Positions 1-7,693 of a stretch of DNA of 17,025 nt are shown in pieces. This DNA comes from Flavobacteriales bacterium UBA1820 (GTDB taxonomy: Bacteria > Bacteroidota > Bacteroidia > Flavobacteriales > UBA1820): contig DCEW01000073.1 of the NCBI GenBank assembly GCA_002314265.1, forward strand, positions 1-17,025, read 5' to 3'. Numbering within the stretch: the first letter of the stretch is position 1; each line of letters opens with the position of its first letter. The notes beneath the pieces are model-generated. The model was not told where the DNA came from and searched no databases. It saw only the letters and a program-made list of their open reading frames with translations. The translations under genes were made by a program, and so were the position numbers.

Positions 1-32
1 CCTTTGGCTGCGCCCCTTTTTTGCCCGCGCTT

Positions 33-52
33 GGGGACACCGTCCTGTCCCC
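33..52. other. small perfect hairpin downstream of the 63-485 gene
   Basis: GGGGACA (33-39) and TGTCCCC (46-52) form a perfect 7-bp inverted repeat around a 6-nt loop, 11 bp past the stop codon of the minus-strand gene at 63-485. No T-tract follows on either strand, so it is at best a weak terminator or an RNA 3'-end stabiliser. Positions 1-32 are GC-rich and hold nothing else I can support. Confidence 0.3.
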
Positions 53-62
53 CTTCCCACCG

Positions 63-485
63 CTACACGCGATGGAACATACACTCGTTGTAATACTCGG
101 TCGTCGTGTACATGTGCCGAGCGCGGTTGATCGCCTTTTTGAGTTCGATCACCTCGCGCGCCTTGGCAAAAGGTACCGGAATGTACTCCCGATGTCCGCC
201 CTCGAAACCCAACAAAACGAAGTATTCCCTCGGGCTCTCCGAATCCATGTAACGGATCCAAAGCGAAAATGCCCCCAGCGACAGAAACCCCAGCATCGGA
301 GTAAAGACGAGCAGAAGACCCAAAAGAACAACTCCCAGCAGCACCCGAACCGCCCTGTCCTTGGGTTCGCGCACGCACATCTCTATCGAAACGATACTCT
401 CTACTGCGCGGGTCGTATCCCCGTAATGGATCCACCGCTCGGTCAGCCACACCCCGTGCTGATGGTAGTAAACCTCCTCTTCCAT
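63..485 (-). CDS. small membrane protein, DUF6232-like, function unknown
   Basis: A 140-residue protein starting at ATG (483-485) and ending in TAG. A polar N-terminal part (about 1-45) is followed by a hydrophobic stretch at about 46-76 that reads as a two-helix hairpin broken near TPMLG. A polar C-terminal part (about 80-140) ends with a basic, amphipathic helix. The layout (short beta-rich start, VESIVSIEM-type strand, paired membrane helices, then a strand and a helix ending near AINRAR) resembles DUF6232-type proteins, which have no assigned role. It would sit in the inner membrane with both tails in the cytoplasm. It has its own promoter (534-564) and is separated from the upstream salvage operon by a large hairpin, so it is probably transcribed on its own. 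The family assignment is from memory of the pattern; that it is a real gene is more certain. Confidence 0.7.
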   Translation of the reverse strand: MEEEVYYHQHGVWLTERWIHYGDTTRAVESIVSIEMCVREPKDRAVRVLLGVVLLGLLLVFTPMLGFLSLGAFSLWIRYMDSESPREYFVLLGFEGGHREYIPVPFAKAREVIELKKAINRARHMYTTTEYYNECMFHRV

Positions 486-533
486 ACCTGCAAACGATTT
501 TATTCTTCCTCTTCTCTCCGCTTATCTTTACGG

Positions 534-564
534 CAAAGGTAGAGGATCCCAAAATCCCTTACAA
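534..564 (-). promoter_or_regulatory. Bacteroidota-type promoter for the 63-485 gene
   Basis: On the minus strand a TACCTTTG box (541 down to 534) matches the -7 consensus TAnnTTTG, and TTG (564-562) lies exactly 20 nt upstream, matching the -33 element spacing known for Bacteroides sigma-ABfr. This predicts a start near 527 and a leader of about 40 nt. A second -7-like box, TATATTTG (594 down to 587), has no matching -33 element. Confidence 0.55.
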
Positions 565-634
565 CTATTTTGCAGCATTTTTCGCTCAAATATAAACATA
601 TCCTCTCCAGTATCTTAACACGCAGCGACAGGAA

Positions 635-679
635 CGACAACCCCCGCCCACGTAGAGCCTACGCAAGCGGGGGTTGTCG
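635..679 (-). terminator. nested GC-rich hairpin after the dehydrogenase gene
   Basis: CGACAACCCCCGC (635-647) pairs perfectly with GCGGGGGTTGTCG (667-679), 13 bp. Inside the loop CGTAG (651-655) pairs with CTACG (659-663), giving a two-tier stem separated by a 3x3 internal loop. It begins 21 bp beyond the TGA at 701 and probably ends or protects the operon transcript. Neither strand has a T-tract after the stem (minus side reads TTCCTG), so an ordinary intrinsic terminator is not clear-cut. Confidence 0.5.
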
Positions 680-700
680 AAAAAGTAGATAAAACCTCCT

Positions 701-3529
701 TCAGCCTTTCTTGGGGCGCGTGCACCGATCGACCAAATAGACCAGTGACTGGTAAGGAATGCCGCTGTTGGTATTCAAGCCGATCTCGCAGGTGCGGGAG
801 TTGGAATACCCGTGCCGGATACCGTTGTCCTGGATCTGGCGGCGGAGTTTGCGCAACGCAAAGGCGTTCATCTCCGGATAGGTAAATCCCCTGTCGCCCG
901 CAAAACCGCAGCAGCCCACTTCCGAGGGGACGAACACCCGTTCGGCGCAGGCTTCGGCCACCCGGCGCAGCACATCGGCCTTACCCATCTTGGTCATCGA
1001 GCAAGTGATGTGGATCGCCACCGTCTCGGGCACGCGGGTAAACTCCAAACGATCCATCAGGAACCGGTCGATAAATTCCACCGGCTCGTAGAGCTTCATG
1101 CCCCGGATCTTTTTGAGCATCCGGTACAGACACGGACTCTGGTCGCATACTACGGGATATTTTCCACCTTCGGAAGCCTCCCAGAGTGCTGCCTCGAGTT
1201 CAGCCGTCTTGCGGTCGGCCTCCTCGATAAAACCTTTGCTCTCCCAGATCGTACCGCAGCACAAGTGTCCCATGTTCTTGGGGAAGATCACCTGGTAACC
1301 GGCCTTGGCCAACAGGCGGGTAAACACCTGATGGAGCGGCTCCTGATCCGGATCGCCCTTGGCGGCGCCCATCACCTGATTGATACAGCTGGGGAAATAC
1401 ACCACCTTGTCGGGGCAAGCCGGATCGACGGGCGGCTGCACCGGCTTGTCGATGCCTTTGGGCATGGCCGGAGTCCACAAGGGAAGCGCTCCGAAAGTGA
1501 GTTTGCGCATACCCCGGGCCAGCGCACCCGTCAGGGAAGAACCCAACACGCTGTGCACTCCGTTTACAACCTTGAGCCCAACCCGCATTCCGGAAGTAAC
1601 GGTCGAGAAATGATCGGCCGTCCAACGGGCTATCTTCTTGGCGGTATTCGAGGCTTCGGCCTGGCGCAGGTCCTGCGTCAGTTTTCCGGTGTCGATCTTC
1701 ACCGGACAGGACGTGGCGCACAGACCGTCCTTGGCGCAGGTCTGGTTGCCGAAGTAGCGGTACGCACATTCCAGCTCCGCCTGCCGGGCAGGGTCTTCGC
1801 CGGTGAGTTTCAAACGAGATATTTCACGACGGATCACCGTACGCTGCCGCGCGGAAAGGGTGAAGCCGTTGGTAAGGCAATTCACTTCGCAGAAACCGCA
1901 CTCGATGCACTTGTCCACATTCGGATCGGTCTGCGTAAGGGTTTTCAAGTGCTTGATGTGGCACAGCGGGTCGTCGTTGAAGATCACCCCCTGGTTCAGG
2001 AGGCCTTCGGGGTCGAACAGTTTCTTGACGTCGAGCATCAGTTGGTAAGCCTCTTCGCCCCATTCATGACGCACGAAAGGCGCAATGTTTCGTCCCGTAC
2101 CGTGCTCGCCCTTGAGCGAGCCGTCGTAACGATCCACCACGAATTCCACCACGGCCTCCAGCAAGCCTTGGAAACGCTTGACTTCGCTCTCGGTGGCAAA
2201 ATCCTGGTTGAGGATAAAGTGGAAGTTGCCCTCGATGGAGTGTCCGTAGATCACGGCATCCTTGTAGCCGTGTTCCACCAGCAAGGCCTGCAATTCGGAT
2301 ACGGCCTGCGGAAGGACTTCCACCGGGAAAACGATGTCCTCGATCAGACATGAAGTCCCCACCGGACGCATCGCCCCCACGGCCGGGAACACGCCCGAAC
2401 GGATGCGCCAATAATTGGAATACACCGCCGGATCGGTGGTAAACTCGATGGGATACAAGGTCTTCAGACCGGCTACCGCCTCGCGCACCCGGGCAATATT
2501 CTGCTCCAGGGTATCCGGATCGATCGCCTTGGTCTCCAGCAGGATGGCCGTCGCTCCCTCGGGAAGATCCTTGATAAACTCAGGAATCCCTTCGTCGTTC
2601 TCCACCGAATGCAAAGCGCCACGGTCGAGCAGTTCGGCCGTATCGACCGGCAGAGGCTTGAGGTTTTGCACGGCTCGGCAGGCATCGACGATATTTTCAA
2701 AATAAAGCATCGCGCTGGCCTTGTAGGGGATCAGAGGCAAGGTATCCATCTCTACCTCGGAGATAAATGCCAGCGTCCCTTCCGAGCCCACCATCAAGTG
2801 GGTAATGATGTCGAACGGATCGTCGAAATGCACGAACGGATCGATGGACAGTCCGGTGGTATTTTTGATGCTGTATTTCCGGAGAATACGCTCGGCCAAA
2901 GGCTTGTTGGCCTGCACGGCATCGCGCAATTCGATGATGCGGGCGATAAAATCGCGATGGGTATGGAGAAATTCTTCCCGCGAAGTGTGCGAACCGGTAT
3001 CCAGCACCGTCCCGTCGGCTAATACGATCCGGATGGAACGCAGGGTGCGGTACGAGTTTTCATTGGTGCCGTTCATCCCGCTGGCGTTGTTGGCCACGAT
3101 ACCGCCGATCATCGCCGAACCTACCGAAGCCGGATCCGGGCCGATCTTGCGCCCGAACGGTTTGAGGATCTGGTTCAAGCGTGCGCCGACGATACCGGCC
3201 TGGCTGCGGATCACCGCCCCGCTTTCGAGCACTTCGTACTTTTCCCAACCCTGCGAGGCGAGCACCAGCACCGAATCGGTAGATGCCTGTCCGGAAAGGC
3301 TCGTCCCGGCTGCCCGGAAAGTCACCGGAACTTTGTAACGGGCCGAAGCAGCCAACACGGCACGCACCTCGGCTTCGTTGAACGTGCGGACAACCACCTT
3401 GGGAACAAAACGGTAAAAACTGGCGTCGGTCCCGTAAGCAAACGTGCGCAGGGGATCGGTATAGATGCGCTTGGGATCGACCGTTTTTTTAATCTCGTCG
3501 ATAAAATTCTGATAAGATGCCGATAACAT
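701..3529 (-). CDS. FAD/Fe-S D-2-hydroxyacid dehydrogenase, probably D-lactate dehydrogenase
   Basis: A 942-residue fusion of a GlcD/Dld-type flavoprotein and a GlpC-type Fe-S module. The FAD (PCMH) domain spans about 1-270, with FRAAGTSLSGQ (71-81), GPDPASVG (130-137) and GSEGTLAF (248-255). The FAD-oxidase C-terminal domain runs to about 520, with GHSIEGNFHF (429-438) and KGEHGTGR (473-480). Two ferredoxin-like clusters follow: C541, C544, C547, C551 and C598, C604, C608-Pro. Two cysteine-rich CCG blocks end the protein (C715, CC 757-758, C843, CC 873-874). Such proteins oxidise a D-2-hydroxyacid and pass electrons towards quinone. It is the last gene of the salvage operon, 32 bp after anmK. 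MurQ, encoded in the same operon, releases D-lactate, so D-lactate is the likely substrate (inference). The YdiJ-like D-2-hydroxyglutarate dehydrogenase is the main alternative. No signal peptide; cytoplasmic, membrane-associated. Confidence 0.9.
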   Translation of the reverse strand: MLSASYQNFIDEIKKTVDPKRIYTDPLRTFAYGTDASFYRFVPKVVVRTFNEAEVRAVLAASARYKVPVTFRAAGTSLSGQASTDSVLVLASQGWEKYEVLESGAVIRSQAGIVGARLNQILKPFGRKIGPDPASVGSAMIGGIVANNASGMNGTNENSYRTLRSIRIVLADGTVLDTGSHTSREEFLHTHRDFIARIIELRDAVQANKPLAERILRKYSIKNTTGLSIDPFVHFDDPFDIITHLMVGSEGTLAFISEVEMDTLPLIPYKASAMLYFENIVDACRAVQNLKPLPVDTAELLDRGALHSVENDEGIPEFIKDLPEGATAILLETKAIDPDTLEQNIARVREAVAGLKTLYPIEFTTDPAVYSNYWRIRSGVFPAVGAMRPVGTSCLIEDIVFPVEVLPQAVSELQALLVEHGYKDAVIYGHSIEGNFHFILNQDFATESEVKRFQGLLEAVVEFVVDRYDGSLKGEHGTGRNIAPFVRHEWGEEAYQLMLDVKKLFDPEGLLNQGVIFNDDPLCHIKHLKTLTQTDPNVDKCIECGFCEVNCLTNGFTLSARQRTVIRREISRLKLTGEDPARQAELECAYRYFGNQTCAKDGLCATSCPVKIDTGKLTQDLRQAEASNTAKKIARWTADHFSTVTSGMRVGLKVVNGVHSVLGSSLTGALARGMRKLTFGALPLWTPAMPKGIDKPVQPPVDPACPDKVVYFPSCINQVMGAAKGDPDQEPLHQVFTRLLAKAGYQVIFPKNMGHLCCGTIWESKGFIEEADRKTAELEAALWEASEGGKYPVVCDQSPCLYRMLKKIRGMKLYEPVEFIDRFLMDRLEFTRVPETVAIHITCSMTKMGKADVLRRVAEACAERVFVPSEVGCCGFAGDRGFTYPEMNAFALRKLRRQIQDNGIRHGYSNSRTCEIGLNTNSGIPYQSLVYLVDRCTRPKKG

Positions 3530-3561
3530 TTTTTATATACTCTTCCTTCTTCTTTTCTTGC

Positions 3562-4635
3562 TTATTCTATTTTGAAACCGTAGCATGCGCCCGATATCAC
3601 ATCGTGCGAGGCTCCGGTCACGCTGGCCAGGCAGTTGGGCTGGTTCAGTACCCGGCGCAAACCCAGGAAAGCGAAGATAAGCGCTTCCTTGAAGTCGATG
3701 ATGTTGCGCGCAGGACGGATAAATTCGATGTCCGCATAGGCCTTGACCCGTTCGAGCATGTACACATTGTACGCGCCCCCGCCGGTTACGAGTACCCGCG
3801 CACCGGGACGGAAGTTGCGGGCAATCTGATAGGCCGAGTGCTCGGTCAGGGTAGCGATCACGTTGGCAAATTCGTCGTTGCAAGCCTCCACCAACGGCAT
3901 TACATGCTTGTCCACCCATTCCTGGGCGAGCGACTTGGGCGGCTCGCGGTGGTAGTACTCCAGGGCGTTGAGCGCGTCGAACAACTCGCGGTTTACCCGA
4001 CCCGAGCGCGCCGTCTCGCCATCCTTGTCGTAGTCGTGGCCTTTGGTGCGCATCAAGCGGTTGAGCACGTAGTTGGCCGGGCACAAGTCGTACGCGATGC
4101 GTTTCCCCTGCTCGTTGTCGAAGGAGACGTTGGCAAATCCGCCGATGTTCAGGCAGTAATCGTACTCCGAAAACAGGAGCTTGTCGCCGATGGGCACCAG
4201 GGGTGCTCCCTGTCCGCCGAAAGCCACGTCGAGTGTACGGAAGTCGCAGACCACCGGAATGCCGCAAGTGGCATAGAGATGGGCACCATTGCCTATCTGG
4301 AGGTTGTATCCCAGATCGGGACGATGAAAGACCGTGTGGCCGTGCGAGGCAACGAAATCGACCTCCTGGATCCCTTGTTCGCGGACGAACTCCTTGACTT
4401 TCTGTCCTAGATAGCGGCCGTATTCGGCATCCAGCGCCGTAAGGGCTTCTCCCGACTGGTAAAAGGACATTTTGAGGCTCTCCTTCCACTCCGGATCGTA
4501 GGATTTGGTATCGGCCTTTTCGATCTCGTACTGCCACTTCCCGTCGTGCTCGCGGAACACTACATATACCATGTCCAACCCGTCCAACGACGTACCGGAC
4601 ATCAGTCCGATGGCTTTGTATTCTTTTTTTGCCAT
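3562..4635 (-). CDS. anmK: anhydro-N-acetylmuramic acid kinase
   Basis: A 357-residue cytoplasmic kinase that hydrolyses the 1,6-anhydro ring of anhydro-MurNAc and phosphorylates it, giving MurNAc-6-phosphate for MurQ. Family motifs are all present: GLMSGTSLDGLD (10-21) for ATP binding, SHGHTVFHRP (97-106), DFRTLDVAFGGQGAPLVP (131-148), and YDLCPAN (182-188), whose D183 aligns with the catalytic Asp of the DxGPxN block. LVTGGGAYN (292-300) is the second nucleotide motif. I chose the ATG at 4635. The frame can be extended to a TTG at 4677, but that adds 14 residues not found at the usual family start, and the A-rich leader just before 4635 is normal here. Length is close to the family norm. 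It follows the AmpG-like gene by 80 bp containing a hairpin, and precedes the dehydrogenase by 32 bp. Confidence 0.95.
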   Translation of the reverse strand: MAKKEYKAIGLMSGTSLDGLDMVYVVFREHDGKWQYEIEKADTKSYDPEWKESLKMSFYQSGEALTALDAEYGRYLGQKVKEFVREQGIQEVDFVASHGHTVFHRPDLGYNLQIGNGAHLYATCGIPVVCDFRTLDVAFGGQGAPLVPIGDKLLFSEYDYCLNIGGFANVSFDNEQGKRIAYDLCPANYVLNRLMRTKGHDYDKDGETARSGRVNRELFDALNALEYYHREPPKSLAQEWVDKHVMPLVEACNDEFANVIATLTEHSAYQIARNFRPGARVLVTGGGAYNVYMLERVKAYADIEFIRPARNIIDFKEALIFAFLGLRRVLNQPNCLASVTGASHDVISGACYGFKIE

Positions 4636-4660
4636 TGTTTCGATCGTTTTATTTAAGGAC

Positions 4661-4693
4661 GGGCGGCCCCTCGCCAAGGCGTAACGGCCACCC
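4661..4693 (-). other. intercistronic hairpin between transporter and anmK
   Basis: On the minus strand GGGTGGCC (4693-4686) can pair with GGCCGCCC (4668-4661), 8 bp with one G-T wobble; the loop itself contains GCC-TT-GGC. No T-tract follows, so it is more likely an mRNA processing or stability element than a terminator. It sits in the second-largest gap inside the operon. Confidence 0.3.
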
Positions 4694-4715
4694 GGATTGA
4701 TTCAGTCAAAAATCA

Positions 4716-6095
4716 CTATTCCTTGGTAGCTTTTCCGAAAGACTTGTCCACGCCCAACTTGCGGTACAGCAGCACCGAAGGGATCGTTCCCAGGATGACG
4801 ACCATCCAGAAGAACCATTCGTAACCCAGTGCCGTGACGGTAAATCCACTGATGGCCTTGGGCCAGATGAGCGAGAGGGCCATCAGACCCGAGCAGATCG
4901 CGTAGTGCGAGGTAGCGAACTGCCCCCTGGAGACATACACCATGTACATCGTGTAAGAGGTAAACGAAAATCCATATCCGAAATAACCCAGACCGACCAC
5001 GATCGCCACCAGGGTCAATCCCATCGTGCCCAATTCCTGCACGATGGCAGGATTCATGGCCAACAGGATATAGCCGATATTGGGCAGGTTGAGGATGAGG
5101 ATCATCGGAAGCAGCCAGAAGCGAAGTCCCTTGCGGGCGATGGCAAAACCGCCCACGATACCGCCAATGATCAACGTGATCACTCCGATCGTTCCCTTGA
5201 TCAGTCCCTGTGCCTCCATCGGGATCTCAAGTCCACCTTTCTCTACCGGGTCGGTAAAGAACGAAGGCAGGATCTGCAAAAGCTGCGCCTCACCCGTGCG
5301 GTACAGCACCAAAAAGAGGATCCCCCAAACGATGTTGGGCTTTTGCATGAACGTAACCACCGAACGGCCGAATTCGCGTACGATACCGCCGACCGTTTTT
5401 ACATCCACGCCTTCCTGCGCTGCACGGTGCGGGTCCTGCGGAAAAGCCCAGAAGTTGTACGCTGCCGTAACGAACGTAATGGCTGCCAGCACGTAGAACG
5501 TTACCTGCCAAGCCCACAGCATCTCATCGCTGAGCGGTTTTGCACTCTCGCCGGCCACATAGCCCACCAGCCACAGCATACCGCCATCCACCAGCAGCCA
5601 GCCTACCCGGAAGGCCGTCGAACGCAATCCCACCCAGATGGACTGCTGGTTGGGATTCAGGTTGATCATGTACATACCGTCCGAAGCCACGTCGTAGGTA
5701 GCCGCCGAAAGGGCGATGAGGATAAACGGGATGAGGGTATAGGCAAATATCTTTCCCGAATCGGCCCCCAGAGCCGGAACCAGCAAAGCCGTGGCGACAA
5801 AACCGATGCCCACCACGATCTGCATCCACATGGCCCACCATTTTTTGGTCTTAAGGATATCGACGATAGGACCCCAGAGCGGTTTGATAAACCAGGGCAG
5901 ATACAAAAGGCTTACGGCTACGCCCGAGACTTTCGGATTGACGTTCATCGCGATGTAGAAATACACGATGAGCGACTGCATGACCGTATTGGGGATCGCC
6001 TGATAGAAATATGCCGTCGGCACCCATTGCCAGGGTTTGCGTTTGGTAACGGGGACGGCTGCCTCCGTTGCGGAAGGTTGTGCTTGTTGTGACAT
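4716..6095 (-). CDS. ampG: AmpG-family MFS muropeptide/amino-sugar permease
   Basis: A 459-residue inner-membrane protein with about 12 hydrophobic segments starting near residue 35 and ending near 445. AmpG-subfamily marks include YLPWFIKPLWGPIVD (65-79), ATYDVASDGMYM (132-143, the equivalent of the AmpG QDxAxDG block) and ATSHYAICSGLMAL (394-407). Known AmpG proteins import GlcNAc-anhydroMurNAc (with or without peptide) by proton symport; a related MFS carrier, MurT, imports free MurNAc in Tannerella forsythia. Because the glucosaminidase at 11851-14892 carries a signal peptide, the carrier here may see monosaccharides as well as disaccharides (inference). The ATG at 6095 is only 5 bp after the stop of the upstream GHL10 gene, implying translational coupling. 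The first 20 residues are a polar, Ala/Gln-rich tail. Confidence 0.85.
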   Translation of the reverse strand: MSQQAQPSATEAAVPVTKRKPWQWVPTAYFYQAIPNTVMQSLIVYFYIAMNVNPKVSGVAVSLLYLPWFIKPLWGPIVDILKTKKWWAMWMQIVVGIGFVATALLVPALGADSGKIFAYTLIPFILIALSAATYDVASDGMYMINLNPNQQSIWVGLRSTAFRVGWLLVDGGMLWLVGYVAGESAKPLSDEMLWAWQVTFYVLAAITFVTAAYNFWAFPQDPHRAAQEGVDVKTVGGIVREFGRSVVTFMQKPNIVWGILFLVLYRTGEAQLLQILPSFFTDPVEKGGLEIPMEAQGLIKGTIGVITLIIGGIVGGFAIARKGLRFWLLPMILILNLPNIGYILLAMNPAIVQELGTMGLTLVAIVVGLGYFGYGFSFTSYTMYMVYVSRGQFATSHYAICSGLMALSLIWPKAISGFTVTALGYEWFFWMVVILGTIPSVLLYRKLGVDKSFGKATKE

Positions 6096-6100
6096 GATCG

Positions 6101-7678
6101 CTATTCTTTTTTATTTATCGTTTTTACTTTGGTTTTGCTTACTTTGACGGTCGTCTCTACCGGAGTGCTCTCCACGTTGTTGCGCGAGAGGGCGGTAACG
6201 ACATACGTGTATTCTCCCGCAGCCACCTCCTGATCCAGGTAAACCTTCCGGGCATCGTGGTCGTAGAGCACCTTGGCCACGATGGCCGAGGGATCATTCA
6301 GATCCACCACCTGCCCCTTGGCAAAACGGTAAACCAGATAATACATCAGGTTGTCGGAATACACGGTTTCCCACGACAGCATGACCAGATGCGCCTTCCC
6401 GTCGGCCGAAAGGTTCTTCGGGGCGGCCGGAGGCGTCATGTCGTGCCAAGGCATCGGCGGGACGAGGGCCGGATAACGGTATTCATCCGCCTGGAGTACC
6501 TGATTGAGTCCCTTCTTGTTCTGCATGAACACCCGCGTACTCCAGAAGAATGTCCCCTGTACCTTGTCGGGCATCTCCCGCTGGCGGGCGATCTCGTACT
6601 GGAGTTCCGGGGTCTCGTTCCACATGGAAAGGCCGCAGTACAAGTGGAATTTGTCCGGCTGGGTGAGGTTCGACCACCAGGAGAGCACCTTGTCGTAATT
6701 GGCGCTCTTGTGGGTAGTGGGATAATACATCTGAGGCGTTACGTAGTCGATCCATCCCCGGTCCATCCACAAAAGGATGTCGGCAAACAGGTCGTCGTAG
6801 TTGGTCTGTTGGACGGAAGTCTGCGAACCGCGGGGGTCTTTCGAGGCATTGCGCCACACGCAGAAAGGGCTGATACCGAACTTGACCCACGGCTTGGTTT
6901 GCCGGATGGTCCGGCTGAACTCCTCGATGAGCAGGTTGACGTTCTGACGGCGCCACGCATCGCGATCCTTGAAGAAAGGTTTCCCGTAACGCTCCCAGGA
7001 GAGCGAATCGGGAAATTCGACGGTATGGCTTTTTCCCTGTTCGTCCTTGACCGATACGCGATACGGGTAGAAATAATCGTCGAAATGGATCGCATCGACA
7101 TCGTAGCGTTTTACCAGGTCGAGCAGCATGGCATTGGCAAATTCGCGGCACTGGGGGATCCCCGGGTCGAAGTACCACTGTCCGCCGTATTCCACGAACC
7201 AGTCGCGGTGCCGATGGAAGACATGCGAGGGGGCGAACTGGGTCGTATCCGACTTCTGGGATACCCGATAAGGGTTGAGCCAGGCGTGGAACTCCAACCC
7301 GCGCTTGTGCGCCTCGGCGATCATGAAGGCTACCGGATCGTACAAAGGGTCGGGAGCCTGTCCCTGCACACCGGTCAAATACTGGCTCCAGGGTTCGAGA
7401 TCCGAAGGGTAAAATGCATCGGCCGTAGGGCGGATGTGCATGACTACCGCATTGGCATTCATGGCTACCAGCGTATCGAGCAAAGCGATGTACTCGGCTT
7501 TCTGCTGCCCCACGGGGAGACCTTTCTTACTGGGCCAGTCCAAGTTGGCCACCGAAGCGATCCAGCCGGCACGCATCTCGTACTTCGGCGCATCGCTCGG
7601 CTGAGCCTTCCCTGCCCAAGGGCAAAGAAGTGCCAAAGCCAACGCCCATCCCGCTCGTTTTCCTATCTGCCACCTCAT
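6101..7678 (-). CDS. exported GHL10-family glycosidase, copy 1
   Basis: A 525-residue protein with a signal peptide (basic start, hydrophobic 10-19, likely cut after AGKA, residue 25). Residues about 33-350 form a GHL10 (formerly DUF187) TIM-barrel domain with the usual blocks: MRAGWIASV (35-43), HIRPTADAFYP (81-91), FHAWLNPYR (130-138), YFDPG (169-173), IHFDDYFYP (197-205, with the acidic pair D200-D201), KFGISPFCVWRN (266-277) and DYVTPQMYYP (311-320). A fibronectin-III-like domain follows at about 415-515. Relatives include B. subtilis YngK and E. coli DigH, which cuts peptidoglycan glycans stripped of peptides. A peptidoglycan substrate is therefore likely given the neighbours, but it is inferred. 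It lies 15 bp after its paralogue and 5 bp before the permease gene. The tail is Lys/Thr-rich. Confidence 0.88.
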   Translation of the reverse strand: MRWQIGKRAGWALALALLCPWAGKAQPSDAPKYEMRAGWIASVANLDWPSKKGLPVGQQKAEYIALLDTLVAMNANAVVMHIRPTADAFYPSDLEPWSQYLTGVQGQAPDPLYDPVAFMIAEAHKRGLEFHAWLNPYRVSQKSDTTQFAPSHVFHRHRDWFVEYGGQWYFDPGIPQCREFANAMLLDLVKRYDVDAIHFDDYFYPYRVSVKDEQGKSHTVEFPDSLSWERYGKPFFKDRDAWRRQNVNLLIEEFSRTIRQTKPWVKFGISPFCVWRNASKDPRGSQTSVQQTNYDDLFADILLWMDRGWIDYVTPQMYYPTTHKSANYDKVLSWWSNLTQPDKFHLYCGLSMWNETPELQYEIARQREMPDKVQGTFFWSTRVFMQNKKGLNQVLQADEYRYPALVPPMPWHDMTPPAAPKNLSADGKAHLVMLSWETVYSDNLMYYLVYRFAKGQVVDLNDPSAIVAKVLYDHDARKVYLDQEVAAGEYTYVVTALSRNNVESTPVETTVKVSKTKVKTINKKE

Positions 7679-7693
7679 CTTTCTCGCGGGAGA

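Noticed and set aside
812..2353. Antisense open frame of about 510 codons in the dehydrogenase gene
   Set aside because: Opposite to conserved FAD and Fe-S motifs; composition (His/Arg/Gly-rich) is typical of a shadow frame.
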